Shown in pieces: positions 1 through 8,281 of a DNA stretch of 33,694 nucleotides. This stretch comes from Bacteroidales bacterium. Its GTDB lineage: Bacteria > Bacteroidota > Bacteroidia > Bacteroidales > Bacteroidaceae. Within the stretch, counting starts at the first letter, position 1; each line of letters opens with the position of its first letter. Location of the stretch: positions 114,207-147,900 of the forward strand of contig JAUNKN010000002.1 of the NCBI GenBank assembly GCA_030532685.1, in the 5' to 3' direction. Below the pieces are notes generated by a model. It searched no databases, was not told where the DNA came from, and saw nothing but the letters and a program-made list of their open reading frames with translations. A program made the translations under genes and the position numbers.

Positions 1-7
1 CGTGGGA

Positions 8-23
8 CGTAGAAAATCCTACG
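8..23 (-). repeat. Copy of the CGTAGGATTTTCTACG hairpin unit
   Basis: Read on the minus strand this is CGTAGGATTTTCTACG, a 5-bp stem (CGTAG/CTACG) around GATTTT. It is identical to the copy at 24559-24574 and one base different from that at 24538-24553. A further CGTGGGAAG follows on the plus strand, as it does next to the other copies. Confidence 0.7.
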
Positions 24-35
24 TGGGAAGTAGAA

Positions 36-85
36 AACGACAACGTGCAGGCCATGAACGGTCTGCACGTTGTCGTTGTTTTTTT
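36..85 (+). terminator. Strong intrinsic terminator at the window's left edge
   Basis: A perfect 15-bp inverted repeat (36-50 with 63-77) extends by three further pairs to leave a 6-base loop, and is followed by a T-rich run (79-85). This is a textbook rho-independent terminator for rightward transcription. The gene it would end lies outside the window. It could also slow leftward read-through from rel, but the T run is on the plus strand. Confidence 0.75.
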
Positions 86-284
86 GCTGAAACATTGGTT
101 CCAAAGGCCAAAGTCGAACATCATGGAGAAGCAAGAGTCCACTCGCTTGGTGAAGAACAATATGCTGGCAGAATAGGAGCGATTGACCTCGTAAAGGAGC
201 CAAAAGAATCGTGCAAGGAGCACTTCTTCCTGCCCCCCCCCTACGTATGCTCTTAGGGAGTGCCCTAAAGGAAGAGGGCGAATG

Positions 285-2549
285 CTATCGTTCGTTGGTG
301 CGCACGGCTTTTGTGACTTGCTCGATGCTCATGAGTTGCTGGCAAAGCTGCTGGGCCTGCTGAGAGGAGTGGAGCGACACGAGAAGCGTACCACTGAACA
401 TGCCGTCGTGGGCCGTGAGTTGAATGGAGCGCAGGTGGCAGTGAGGGAGCAGGAGAAATACATCGGAAAGAGCACGCAGCGTACCTGGCGAATCAACGCC
501 TTCCAGATAGAACGTGGTGTCGTAGAGCTGTGTGTCCTCGTGGCTGCTTTCCCAACGAGCCGCGATGATGTTGTTGCCGTGATGCGTTTTGTAGCGCAGT
601 GCTTCGGGGCAATCGCGGCGGTGGATTTCGAGTGCCTGGGTAGGTGTGATAAAACCAACGATTTCGTCGCCTGCGAGCGGGCGACACACGGGGCAAAGCG
701 TGCTGTGAGCCAGCAATTCGGGCGTGAGCTGCAACACCTCCTTCTTGTTGAAGTTGGCCAATAGGCTACGCATGCTCTCTTTGCTCAGAGGTGTGTTGGG
801 AAGAGAGGCGGTGGAGCGACTCTTTAAGAAGGGGACGAAACGCAACCAGCTTTGTTGTTTCCGACGTTTACCCCGTAGATGTTCCACATCGGTCGAGGTG
901 AGTTCTTGACGTCCTGTGGCCAAAGCATGGAACAGTGCTGCCGTCGAGGAGTAGTGCAGGCGATCGCGTAGCTTTTGGATGGTCGAAGAGTTACTTGGCA
1001 AGTCGTGTTGAGCCAGCCATTGGTGGAGGAAACGCTCGCCCTGTTGCTGTTCTTCGCGCGCCATGCGACGCAGATAGGCCGATATTTTTCCCTTGGCCTT
1101 ACCTGTCGTTACATAGCCTTGCCACTCGGCTTTGATGGTTTGCGACTGGGAGGTGAGCACTTCGATTTGATCGCCATTGGAGAGGGGATGACTCAGAGGA
1201 ACGAGGCGATGATTGACCTTGGCACCAATACAATGAGAGCCAATCATCGTGTGAATCGAAAAGGCAAAGTCCAGTACGGTGGCTCCTTGTGGGAGTGTGA
1301 CAATCTCTCCCTTGGGGGTGAACACGTTGAGCTCGGAGGCAAAGAGATTGAGCTTGATGGTGTCGAGGAGATCGAGCGTGTCGGGTTGAGGGTCGTCCAG
1401 GATTTCCTTGATGCTATTGACCCACGTGTCCAGTTCGCTGGCTTGGTCGGTGCTGCCATCCTTGTATTTCCAATGAGCAGCCACTCCTCCCTCGGCTATA
1501 TCGTCCATGCGCTCGGAGCGAATTTGAACTTCTATCCAGCGTCCTTGAGAGGACATGAAGGTGTTTTGTAGAGCCTGATAGCCATTGGCTTTGGGGGTGG
1601 AGAGCCAGTCGCGTAGCCGCGAGGGGTGGGGCTTGTAGATTTGGGTGAGTGCACCATAGATGCGGTAGGCCTCGCTGATTTCCTCGCTGCGAGAAGAAGG
1701 GCGAAAGACAATGCGAATGGCTAAAATGTCGAAGACCTCTTCAAAGGGGATTTTCTTGCGCTGCATCTTTTGCCAAATGGAATAGGGGCTCTTGATGCGA
1801 GCTTTGATGTCGTAATGAATCCCCATGGCATCGAGTGCATGGCGTATGGCTGGTGTGAAATCGGCAAAGGCGTCGTCGCGCTCAATTTTGCTTTGGCGCA
1901 ACCGTTCGATGACCATCTCGTAGTCGTCGGGATGCTCATAGCGAAAGGAGAGGTCCTCGAGTTCGGTTTTGATGCGATTGAGCCCCAAACGGTCGGCCAG
2001 TGGTGCAAAGATATAGAGCGTTTCGCCCACAATCTTGTGCTGCTTGGAAGGGAGCATGGACGAGAGCGTGCGCATATTGTGCAGGCGGTCGGCCATCTTG
2101 ACGAGAATCACCCGAATGTCATCGCTCATCGTGAGCAAAATCTTCTTGAAAGTTTCGGCCTGTGAGGAAGCTGCGTCTGAGAGTAGCCCCGAGGATACTT
2201 TGGTGACGCCCTCAACGATGTTGGCTATTTTAGGGCCGAAGAGGTTGGCGATGTCCTCGCGAGTGTAGTCGGTGTCTTCGACGACATCGTGCAAGAGTGC
2301 TGCACAGATACTCGTGGAACCTAAGCCCATCTCGCCCGAGATGACTTGTGCAACGGCGATAGGGTGCAAAATATAAGGCTCTCCACTGCGGCGGCGCACA
2401 CCATGGTGGGCCGACTTAGCGAAGTTGAAAGCCTTGGTGATAAGTTCGGATTTCTTGCGATGGTTGGACGCGAGATAGGTATCGAGAAGCTGTTGGAAAG
2501 CAGCTTGTATTTGTTGTTCTTCGGCCTGCTGTGGGGTGAGAGTGTCCAT
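285..2549 (-). CDS. rel: Bifunctional-type (p)ppGpp synthetase/hydrolase (Rel/SpoT)
   Basis: This 754-residue protein has the full long-RSH layout: an N-terminal HD hydrolase domain (HP at 62-63, LLHDVVEDT with H87-D88), a synthetase domain (about 245-365, with GYQALQ at 323-328 and EVQIRS at 340-345), a TGS domain (about 408-467), a zinc-finger-like region (CPVC at 619-622, HRRDC) and a C-terminal ACT domain (about 684-750). It makes and degrades the stringent-response alarmone from GTP/GDP and ATP. I chose the start at MDTLTPQQ; 18 upstream in-frame codons lack family similarity. It is the last gene of the parA-parB-DUF5683-mltD-rel array, 93 bases after mltD, with a large hairpin in that gap. 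Two signature positions are unusual: the usual GYQ(S/A)LH reads GYQALQ, and the usual APLAHRLG reads APLADRLG (D186). Function is otherwise secure. Confidence 0.95.
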   Translation of the reverse strand: MDTLTPQQAEEQQIQAAFQQLLDTYLASNHRKKSELITKAFNFAKSAHHGVRRRSGEPYILHPIAVAQVISGEMGLGSTSICAALLHDVVEDTDYTREDIANLFGPKIANIVEGVTKVSSGLLSDAASSQAETFKKILLTMSDDIRVILVKMADRLHNMRTLSSMLPSKQHKIVGETLYIFAPLADRLGLNRIKTELEDLSFRYEHPDDYEMVIERLRQSKIERDDAFADFTPAIRHALDAMGIHYDIKARIKSPYSIWQKMQRKKIPFEEVFDILAIRIVFRPSSRSEEISEAYRIYGALTQIYKPHPSRLRDWLSTPKANGYQALQNTFMSSQGRWIEVQIRSERMDDIAEGGVAAHWKYKDGSTDQASELDTWVNSIKEILDDPQPDTLDLLDTIKLNLFASELNVFTPKGEIVTLPQGATVLDFAFSIHTMIGSHCIGAKVNHRLVPLSHPLSNGDQIEVLTSQSQTIKAEWQGYVTTGKAKGKISAYLRRMAREEQQQGERFLHQWLAQHDLPSNSSTIQKLRDRLHYSSTAALFHALATGRQELTSTDVEHLRGKRRKQQSWLRFVPFLKSRSTASLPNTPLSKESMRSLLANFNKKEVLQLTPELLAHSTLCPVCRPLAGDEIVGFITPTQALEIHRRDCPEALRYKTHHGNNIIAARWESSHEDTQLYDTTFYLEGVDSPGTLRALSDVFLLLPHCHLRSIQLTAHDGMFSGTLLVSLHSSQQAQQLCQQLMSIEQVTKAVRTNER

Positions 2550-2586
2550 GCGATGATTGAGGATAGAACAGGTGAGAAAACGCGAA

Positions 2587-2634
2587 CAAGGCACTGGGCG
2601 CACAGAGCGAGTGGACTGTGCGTTCAGTGCCTTG
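2587..2634 (-). other. Large intercistronic hairpin between mltD and rel, without U tract
   Basis: Outer arms of 10 bp (2587-2596 with 2625-2634) and inner arms of 7 bp (2599-2605 with 2616-2622) are separated by a 2x2 internal loop, with a 10-base terminal loop. No T run follows on either strand, so it is not a standard terminator. As RNA it could be a processing site or could set the relative expression of mltD and rel. Confidence 0.65.
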
Positions 2635-2642
2635 AAGGCGAT

Positions 2643-4040
2643 TTATTTTACACGGATTTTTGCACCAGGTTGTATGGTATTGCCCGATAAGCGATTGAGA
2701 CGGCGCAACTTGGATACGGTTGTTCCATTGCGCTGGGCTATCTCGCTGAGGGTGTCTCCTGAACGTACTTTGACCGATTTGTGGCGCTCGCGCTTTTCGT
2801 GCTTTGTCTTATGTTTCGAACGGGCATGGAGAGAGCGCGCTTCGCTATATGCCTTGGCAGGCTTGATGAGCAGGCTTGCTGGCAGAGGTTCTTCGGCCAC
2901 CACGAGTGTGCGGCGGGTGAGATAATTGGCCGCATCGTATTCGTAAATGCTATTGCCTAAAGCGATGAACTGATCGATGGCCGCGAGAGGCATACGTAGC
3001 GCGCAGGGTTGCGAATAGCCAGGTATCAGTCCCGTACGGTACTGAGGGTTCATCGCTTCGAGGGCCTCCATGGAGATGTTGCAGGTAGAGGCTACTTGTG
3101 CCAAATGAAGATCGCGCGTCACGAGAATCGTGTCGGTCTCAATGGGAGCGACGGTCATCATTGGCGGAATTTTGTGATGGCAGTAGTTGGTCATCACATA
3201 GTTGGCGGCGATAAAGGCGGGCACGTAGCCGCGAGTTTCGCGAGGCAGATAGGGGTAAATGGTCCAATAGTCGCGAGCTCCGTTGGCGCGGCGAATGGCT
3301 TTGCGCACGTTGTTTTCTCCACAATTATAGGCTGCGATGGCGAGCGTCCAGTCTTGAAATTCGTCATAGAGGGTGCGCAGATAGCGGGCCGCAGCTTTAC
3401 TGGACTTGATGGGGTCGCGGCGTTCATCAAGCAGACTATTGACGGTCAGATCAAAGCGCTTGGCCGTGGGCACCATAAATTGCCAAAGTCCTACTGCCCC
3501 CACTGAGCTTACCGCGGTGGGGTCAAGTGCACTTTCTACCACGGGAAGATATTTCAGCTCCAAGGGGCATCCTTCGGCTTCGAGGGCTTCTTCAAAAATG
3601 GGAGCGTAAAAATTGAGTGCGCCAATCATGAAACTTACCGACTCGCGCAAACGATAGGTATATTGGTCGATGTATTGCTGCACGATGTCGTTGTGCGGCA
3701 TTTCGATGAGGCAGGGAAGGCGGCGCAGGCGGTCTACGTAGACCTCTGTAGGATAGTAGGGGTTTTCGGCATTGAGTAGAGCCGTGTCGAGTTGCATGTA
3801 TTCCTTGCGGTACCAAGCATTGAGGTGGCTTTGGTATTTGCGGAGCATACCCTCGGGAAGTGTGATATCCTCGCGAGTAGGAGGAGTTGTCTGCTTGTCG
3901 TTTCGAGCGAAAGTGTTGTCCTGTTCAACTTCGGTGGGCTGTATCGTGACAACACTATCGGGCTCCTCGATGATTTGCGCTTGTAGTTGAGGAGCGAAAC
4001 ATAAGCTTAGCAGTAAAGTATAGCAATGAATACGGTTCAT
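2643..4040 (-). CDS. mltD: MltD-like membrane-bound lytic murein transglycosylase with LysM
   Basis: A 465-residue exported enzyme predicted to cleave the glycan strand of peptidoglycan, releasing 1,6-anhydro-muropeptides. Residues 1-22 form a signal peptide ending in QLQAQ. The SLT (GH23) domain covers about 145-285, with the catalytic Glu in PVVESALDP (E169) followed by the family motifs GAVGLWQFM and AIAAYNCGENNV. A degenerate LysM-like segment (about 303-352) and a clear C-terminal LysM (about 423-465, VRSGDTLSEIAQ) would bind peptidoglycan; a basic linker precedes the latter. The signal peptide has cysteines but no clear lipobox. The start lies 9 bases after the DUF5683 stop, so the two are almost certainly cotranscribed. 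Confidence 0.92.
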   Translation of the reverse strand: MNRIHCYTLLLSLCFAPQLQAQIIEEPDSVVTIQPTEVEQDNTFARNDKQTTPPTREDITLPEGMLRKYQSHLNAWYRKEYMQLDTALLNAENPYYPTEVYVDRLRRLPCLIEMPHNDIVQQYIDQYTYRLRESVSFMIGALNFYAPIFEEALEAEGCPLELKYLPVVESALDPTAVSSVGAVGLWQFMVPTAKRFDLTVNSLLDERRDPIKSSKAAARYLRTLYDEFQDWTLAIAAYNCGENNVRKAIRRANGARDYWTIYPYLPRETRGYVPAFIAANYVMTNYCHHKIPPMMTVAPIETDTILVTRDLHLAQVASTCNISMEALEAMNPQYRTGLIPGYSQPCALRMPLAAIDQFIALGNSIYEYDAANYLTRRTLVVAEEPLPASLLIKPAKAYSEARSLHARSKHKTKHEKRERHKSVKVRSGDTLSEIAQRNGTTVSKLRRLNRLSGNTIQPGAKIRVK

Positions 4041-4049
4041 GTAGAGGAT

Positions 4050-4802
4050 TTAGAAGGTGAGAGTCGCTCCCAGCCCTAAGGTGGGCGTGCTGCGCAATCC
4101 GTCTCGGCTTTCGAGCGTGGCAGGACTCAGATGAAGAGAAAGGTCAGGGCTGATGTCGAACACTGAGAGTTGAGCATCGACATAGGCATCGACAACGCTC
4201 AAAAGGTAGACTCCAATGAAAGCAAACACGCTCATGTCGCGGTAGCGACGAAAGCGGTCTTTGCGATTTTTGAAAATCGTTTTGAAGCGTTCCTTATTGC
4301 CCTCGATATCGTAGCTCGGCGGAAACATATTTTTGTAGCTCTGCGTGAGCGGGTCGCTGTCCATGATGTCTAAGTAGGCTTGAGAATAGTCCATATAGAC
4401 CTGTTGGTTCCAAAGGAAAGCATAGGTACAGCCCAAGAATCCCCCATAGACGAGCGGGAGCTTCCAGTATTTGCGATTATAAATCTGTCCAGCTCCCGGG
4501 ACAATGAGCGATAGCCAAAGCGCACGTTGTGGATTGGGAGTAAAAACTGTTTTAGCGAGTTTTGCACTCCCTTTTCCTACTTCTGGTGTCGGAGTCTTTA
4601 CTGCGGTGGTGGGCTTTGTTAGATTTATCGGGAGGGCAAAGGCGCTCGTGTCGGCCGCTGCGGTGAGCGCTTCGAGTTTTTCAAATTCGGCCTTGAGCGA
4701 GTCGTTAGGGGAGGGCACGGACAAGCTGTCCTTCGGCGACTGACCGAAAGCGTACATCCCGCAAAGGGCAAGAAGCATTGCCGTCACGAAGCGACGAGGC
4801 AT
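4050..4802 (-). CDS. DUF5683 domain protein, exported/envelope
   Basis: A 250-residue protein of the DUF5683 family that is regularly found next to parB in Bacteroidales; its function is not known. Starting at MPRRFVTAM gives a signal peptide (about 1-21, ending in YAFGQ). A longer in-frame start at 4904 would run into parB, so I rejected it. The mature protein has a low-complexity Ser/Thr/Pro/Lys segment (about 22-75), then the conserved part beginning NPQRALWLSLIVPGAGQIYN, with hydrophobic segments near YGGFLGCTYAFLW and VFAFIGVYLLSVVDAYVDA. The C-terminus ends in alternating residues and Phe (GLGATLTF), like an outer-membrane beta strand. It sits 46 bases after parB and 9 before mltD. Confidence 0.85.
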   Translation of the reverse strand: MPRRFVTAMLLALCGMYAFGQSPKDSLSVPSPNDSLKAEFEKLEALTAAADTSAFALPINLTKPTTAVKTPTPEVGKGSAKLAKTVFTPNPQRALWLSLIVPGAGQIYNRKYWKLPLVYGGFLGCTYAFLWNQQVYMDYSQAYLDIMDSDPLTQSYKNMFPPSYDIEGNKERFKTIFKNRKDRFRRYRDMSVFAFIGVYLLSVVDAYVDAQLSVFDISPDLSLHLSPATLESRDGLRSTPTLGLGATLTF

Positions 4803-4848
4803 TGAAAGAACAGAAGAATACACTCGGGACGAGATTTTTCGGTGTCGA

Positions 4849-5736
4849 TTATTGCATCTTGTCAAAGAGCGCGATGATGCGTTCCAGCTCTTCGTTGTTG
4901 GCAAAGGGGATAGAGATGCTGCCTTTTCCCTCTTGGCAAGTCATGGAAACTTTGGTTTGGAACACATCGCACAGTCGGTCGCGTAGTGGTATGTATTCCT
5001 CGGCCAACATCTTTTTGCGGTCCTTGATAGCCTTGCGCCCGCTTTTCACGGTTTCGCCCGAATTGATGGCTTTGACCATTTCCTCAACCTGGCGCACGGA
5101 GTAGCCTTTTTCTTGGATTTCGCTGAAGAGTTTTACTTGGAGAGAGGGTTGCTGCAAGCCGAGCAAGGCCCGAGCATGACCTTGGTCCATTTCTCGCTTT
5201 TGGAGTGCCATTTGCACTTGAGCCGGAAGTTTGAGCAGGCGCAAGTAGTTGGCCACGGTAGCTCGTTTTTTGCCCACTTTTTCAGAAAGAGCATCTTGCG
5301 TGAGGTTGTACTGCTCAATCAAATTCTGGTAGGCAAGGGCTATTTCGATGGCATTGAGATCTTCGCGCTGGATATTTTCGACCAGCGCCATTTGCATCAT
5401 GCCCTCATCATCGGCTGTGCGCACATAGGCAGGGATACGTTGTAGACCTGCCAGTTGCGAGGCACGCCAACGACGCTCGCCAGCAATGATTTGGTACGTG
5501 CCATCCTCCATCTTGCGGAGGGTAATGGGCTGGATGATACCTATTTGACGAATGCTCTCGGCCAATTCGCTGAGGGCTTCTGCGTCGAATTCTCGGCGAG
5601 GCTGATTGGGGTTGGCTTGAATGCGGCCAATTTCGACCTCGCTGATGCTCGACGAACCATTGGTGCGCACTTCGCTCGTAGAAATGAGAGCATCCAGGCC
5701 ACGTCCTAAGGTGGGATATTTCTTTTGTACTGCCAT
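4849..5736 (-). CDS. parB: Chromosome partitioning protein ParB
   Basis: A 295-residue ParB/Spo0J protein that binds parS centromere sites, clamps and spreads on DNA using CTP, and works with ParA to separate replicated origins. Visible motifs: the N-terminal ParA-stimulating segment LGRGLDALIS (10-19), the nuclease-like/CTP-binding domain with GERRWRA (86-92) and ENIQRED (120-126), a helix-turn-helix DNA-binding domain (about 145-175, LTQDALSEKVGKKRATVANY) and a C-terminal dimerisation domain. Start chosen at MAVQKKYPTLGRGLD, 10 bases after the parA stop; a start at 5778 would overlap parA. Length and motifs are typical. Confidence 0.97.
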   Translation of the reverse strand: MAVQKKYPTLGRGLDALISTSEVRTNGSSSISEVEIGRIQANPNQPRREFDAEALSELAESIRQIGIIQPITLRKMEDGTYQIIAGERRWRASQLAGLQRIPAYVRTADDEGMMQMALVENIQREDLNAIEIALAYQNLIEQYNLTQDALSEKVGKKRATVANYLRLLKLPAQVQMALQKREMDQGHARALLGLQQPSLQVKLFSEIQEKGYSVRQVEEMVKAINSGETVKSGRKAIKDRKKMLAEEYIPLRDRLCDVFQTKVSMTCQEGKGSISIPFANNEELERIIALFDKMQ

Positions 5737-5746
5737 ACGAGTGAGG

Positions 5747-6511
5747 TTAGCTGTTCTTTTGGATGATTTCTCGAGCAAGGCTCAAGTGGTTTACGGCTCC
5801 GATACTTTCTGCGTCGTACAGAATGGCGGGCAATCCATGGGAAGGAGCTTCCGAGAGCTTCACATTGCGCTGAATGACGGTCTTAAACACCAACTCTTGG
5901 AAATGTCGCTTCACTTCGTCGTAAATCTGATTGGCCAAACGTAAACGACGGTCGTACATCGTCAGGAGGAAGCCCTCAATCTCCAAGTCGGGATTGAGAC
6001 TCATCTTGATCATGCGTATGCTATTGAGCAGCTGTGTGATGCCTTCGAGTGCAAAATACTCACACTGTACGGGGATAATCACCGAATTGGCTGCGGTGAG
6101 TGCATTGACCGTGATAAGCCCGAGCGAGGGAGAACAGTCGATGAGAATGTAATCGTACTCGTCCTTGACGGGAGCGAGCATACGCTGTATCACATATTCG
6201 CGATTTTCCACCTCCAGCAGCTCCACGTCGGCCCCAGTGAGATTCACATGAGAGGGAACGATGTCCAGCCCTTCTATATCGGTGGTGTAGATGTTCTCGC
6301 GCACATCCATTTTGCCAATGATGCTTTCGTACACGGAAGTTTCCAATTGTCCCACATCGACACCAATACCGCTCGACGCATTGGCCTGCGGATCGCAATC
6401 GACCAGCAGTACCTTCTTTTCCAAAGTGGCCAAGGAGGCTGCGAGATTCATGGAAGTTGTGGTTTTGCCCACTCCTCCCTTCTGATTGGCAATGGCTATA
6501 ATCTTTCCCAT
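5747..6511 (-). CDS. parA: Chromosome partitioning ATPase ParA
   Basis: A 254-residue ParA/Soj ATPase. The deviant Walker A motif KGGVGKTT (11-18), with its signature second lysine, the DCDPQAN switch and the Walker B-like [12 protein letters not shown] are all intact. ATP-bound ParA coats the nucleoid and pulls ParB-parS complexes. Start chosen at [13 protein letters not shown], where the family begins; an upstream in-frame Met at 6577 would add an unrelated 22-residue leader. It is the first gene of the leftward array. Its promoter (TACCTTTG on the minus strand, 6539-6546) is overlapped upstream by two tandem parS half-sites. Confidence 0.97.
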   Translation of the reverse strand: MGKIIAIANQKGGVGKTTTSMNLAASLATLEKKVLLVDCDPQANASSGIGVDVGQLETSVYESIIGKMDVRENIYTTDIEGLDIVPSHVNLTGADVELLEVENREYVIQRMLAPVKDEYDYILIDCSPSLGLITVNALTAANSVIIPVQCEYFALEGITQLLNSIRMIKMSLNPDLEIEGFLLTMYDRRLRLANQIYDEVKRHFQELVFKTVIQRNVKLSEAPSHGLPAILYDAESIGAVNHLSLAREIIQKNS

Positions 6512-6538
6512 AGTGCTTTCTGTGTTTGTATCCAAGGG

Positions 6539-6546
6539 CAAAGGTA
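6539..6546 (-). promoter_or_regulatory. Probable -7 element of the parA operon
   Basis: The minus strand reads TACCTTTG, a perfect match to the Bacteroidota -7 consensus TAnnTTTG, 28 bases before the parA start. No clear TTTG -33 box is present 19-21 bases upstream; that position is occupied by the TGTTTCACGC repeats. Confidence 0.6.
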
Positions 6547-6559
6547 GAAAAAAAAAAGA

Positions 6560-6579
6560 TGTTTCACGCTGTTTCACGC
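6560..6579 (+). promoter_or_regulatory. Two tandem parS half-sites upstream of parA
   Basis: TGTTTCACGC occurs twice in direct tandem (6560-6569 and 6570-6579). TGTTTCACG is the left half of the canonical palindromic parS (TGTTTCACGTGAAACA). The repeats cover the expected -33 region of the parA promoter, which suggests ParB (or ParA-ParB) autoregulation. No complete parS palindrome was seen in the window. Confidence 0.6.
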
Positions 6580-6817
6580 CATTTTTTTACGATATATCCA
6601 GCTTTTACAACTTCTTATACTTCTTGCCTCTTAGGAGGACGAAACTTGATGTGCTGTGAATGAAAAAGGAAGCAATAGGAGCGAGAATGCGTGAACCGTA
6701 TTGTCGGAGCTGTTCCCGTCGTTTTGGATAGTTTGGGCGAGGAATCGACGCTTTTTCTTGTTTATTTGTGTCAAGATAGCGCAAATTCTGCTTTTTTATG
6801 CGAAATTCATCGAATAA

Positions 6818-6849
6818 TTGAGCTAATGGTGTGGAAATCCGTATTTTTG
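6818..6849 (+). promoter_or_regulatory. Promoter of the AraC-type regulator
   Basis: TTG at 6818-6820 and TATTTTTG at 6842-6849 are spaced 21 bases apart, close to the Bacteroidota consensus TTTG-N19-21-TAnnTTTG. The start codon is 21 bases downstream of the -7 box. Confidence 0.65.
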
Positions 6850-6870
6850 CAATTGTAAATCATAAAGGAT

Positions 6871-7764
6871 ATGTTAAATAAATCGGAAAAGATGATGGAA
6901 GTAGGCCTTAATGATCTGCGCCCGTATGCCAATACGCTTTCGCGCAACAATAAGGACTTTCTCGTCATCGACAATCTCAAGGCCTCCGATATCGAGAATC
7001 GTGCACTGCACACAAGTTTTTTTACAATCGCTTATTGTACCCGAGGGTACGCTCATTTTTATCAAAACGGTCAGGAAGTCGAGATGCGTCCCGGCGACCT
7101 TTTTGTGGCTTTTGGTTTTCAAACTATCGATCGCCTTACGGCACACGATGATTTTCGACTCATCGCTCTCGTGCAGTCTCGCCAATTTGTGCAGGATACG
7201 CTCATGTCTATGTTGCACCTTTGGCCCTATTTGCTGTATCTCATCGAAAACCCCGTGGTGTCGCTCGACATTCGCGAGCGTCGTTGGATTCGCCTGAACT
7301 ATCTTGAATTCTTGCAGCGCATGCGAGAGGCTCAAAACCATGCTTTCTATACGGAGGTGATTCAGGCCCTCTTGCAAACGCTTTACTTGGATGTGTGTAA
7401 TTTTCTCGAGAAGCGTGCTCCTCGTACCGAACGCAGCAATTCGCGTGTGTACAATGTCTTCTATCAATTTATGAAGATTTTGGCACAAAACTACACGCGA
7501 GAGCGCGAAGTGGCATGGTATGCCGAGCAGCTGGAACTTACTCCCAAATACCTTTCGGAAGTGGTGAAACAAGTGAGTGGTCGCCCTGTAAGCCAGTGGA
7601 TTTCTACTTTGGTCATTATGGAAATCAAGAGCTTGCTGCGTAGCACGAACCTGAATGTTAAGGATATTTCGGAGCGTCTCAATTTTCCCAATCAAAGTTT
7701 CATGGGAAAGTATTTCAAAAATATCGTAGGTTGCTCTCCGCTTGATTTCCGCAAGGAAATTTAG
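6871..7764 (+). CDS. AraC-family transcriptional regulator
   Basis: A 297-residue one-component regulator. The N-terminal half (about 45-110) reads as a cupin-type AraC ligand-binding domain, with the pattern YCTRGYAHFYQNGQEVEMRPGD. The C-terminal 100 residues form the double helix-turn-helix HTH_18 domain: YAEQLELTPKYLSEVVKQVSG is the first, and VKDISERLNFPNQSFMGKYFKNIVGCSPLDFR the second. The ligand is unknown. It stands alone between the divergent parA operon and a long non-coding gap; the nearest downstream genes encode secreted hydrolases, but regulation of them is only a guess from position. Start chosen at 6871 just after its promoter; the internal Met at 6892 is possible. Confidence 0.9.
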   Translation: MLNKSEKMMEVGLNDLRPYANTLSRNNKDFLVIDNLKASDIENRALHTSFFTIAYCTRGYAHFYQNGQEVEMRPGDLFVAFGFQTIDRLTAHDDFRLIALVQSRQFVQDTLMSMLHLWPYLLYLIENPVVSLDIRERRWIRLNYLEFLQRMREAQNHAFYTEVIQALLQTLYLDVCNFLEKRAPRTERSNSRVYNVFYQFMKILAQNYTREREVAWYAEQLELTPKYLSEVVKQVSGRPVSQWISTLVIMEIKSLLRSTNLNVKDISERLNFPNQSFMGKYFKNIVGCSPLDFRKEI

Positions 7765-7820
7765 ACCTCTTTCCTGTTCACTTTCTTTCTTCGCTTGTCG
7801 CGACAGAGAATTTTCCCTTT

Positions 7821-7867
7821 CCCCTTTCCCCCTTTTCCGCTTTAGGAGAAGTTGGAAAGGGGCTTTT
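7821..7867 (+). terminator. Possible terminator after the AraC-type gene
   Basis: Arms CCCCTTTCC (7821-7829) and GGAAAGGGG (7854-7862) can pair across a 24-base loop, followed by CTTTTG. The long loop and short T run make it a weak candidate. Confidence 0.35.
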
Positions 7868-8134
7868 GTGCAGGTGTCTTATTTCTAGGTGGAGGTGGAA
7901 TGAGTAGTGTATCTCACAGAAAAGTGAGAGGAATAGGGAGGAGGTTTATGGAGGAAGGGGATGTGCGAAATGAAACGGCTTTTGTTACGGAGATGAATTG
8001 GCATTTTGCAGAAGTCGGAGAGAATACCTTATGTCAATTTAGGGGGGATGAACACATGGAGAGCAATCAAAGGTATGGGAGCTGTGGTGTAGGCTATGAA
8101 ATGCCTTGCAGTATCGCTCGTTGCTAACCATGGG

Positions 8135-8188
8135 GATGCGAGGTCGAAAATCCTGCGTGGGAAGAAAAAATAAAAAGCTCGCATCGCG
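8135..8188 (+). repeat. Inverted-repeat element, copy A (GATGCGAG/CTCGCATC)
   Basis: Arms GATGCGAG (8135-8142) and CTCGCATC (8178-8185) flank a 35-base interior containing TCCTGCGTGGGAAG and an A-rich stretch ending AAAAAG; CGCGG follows partly outside the arm. The reverse complement of 32895-32953 has the same order: TGCGAG, TCCTnnnTGGGAAG, A-rich, AAAAAGCTCGCA, CGCGG. Confidence 0.6.
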
Positions 8189-8246
8189 GTGAAAAAACGT
8201 GGGAAGGAATTGAAGACGGACGAACAAGAGAAGAAGAGGCCCCCCT

Positions 8247-8272
8247 CGTGCGCGCACCACTATATATTATAT
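8247..8272 (+). other. Alternating CG then TATA tract
   Basis: CGTGCGCGCAC is followed within a few bases by TATATATTATAT. Alternating purine-pyrimidine DNA of this kind can adopt left-handed or cruciform forms. A matching arrangement (CGCGCGCG then TATATT) occurs at 33100-33116, also just before a CTTCCACTGCTTCCAC motif. Confidence 0.5.
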
Positions 8273-8281
8273 GGTATTTTG

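Larger units (their letters stand above)
1..284. other. Non-coding end region with a hairpin repeat and a C9 tract
   Basis: No gene is supported here. The stretch holds a copy of the CGTAGGATTTTCTACG hairpin unit (inverted orientation, 8-23), the terminator at 36-85 and a run of nine C at 233-241. An open frame crosses most of it on the plus strand, but its translation is basic, low in hydrophobic residues and resembles no family I recognise, so I treat it as chance. Confidence 0.5.
6512..6870. other. Divergent intergenic region between parA and the AraC-type gene
   Basis: The 359 bases hold the parA promoter and parS half-sites at the left and the AraC-type gene's promoter at the right. I see no gene or terminator in the middle. 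Confidence 0.6.

Noticed and set aside
2-256. An 84-codon open frame at the left edge
   Set aside because: It runs through a terminator hairpin and a repeat unit, has no recognisable domain and its composition does not look like a real protein.
7852-8127. Short open frame in the gap after the AraC-type gene
   Set aside because: No family resemblance, G-rich low-quality translation, no promoter or credible start.
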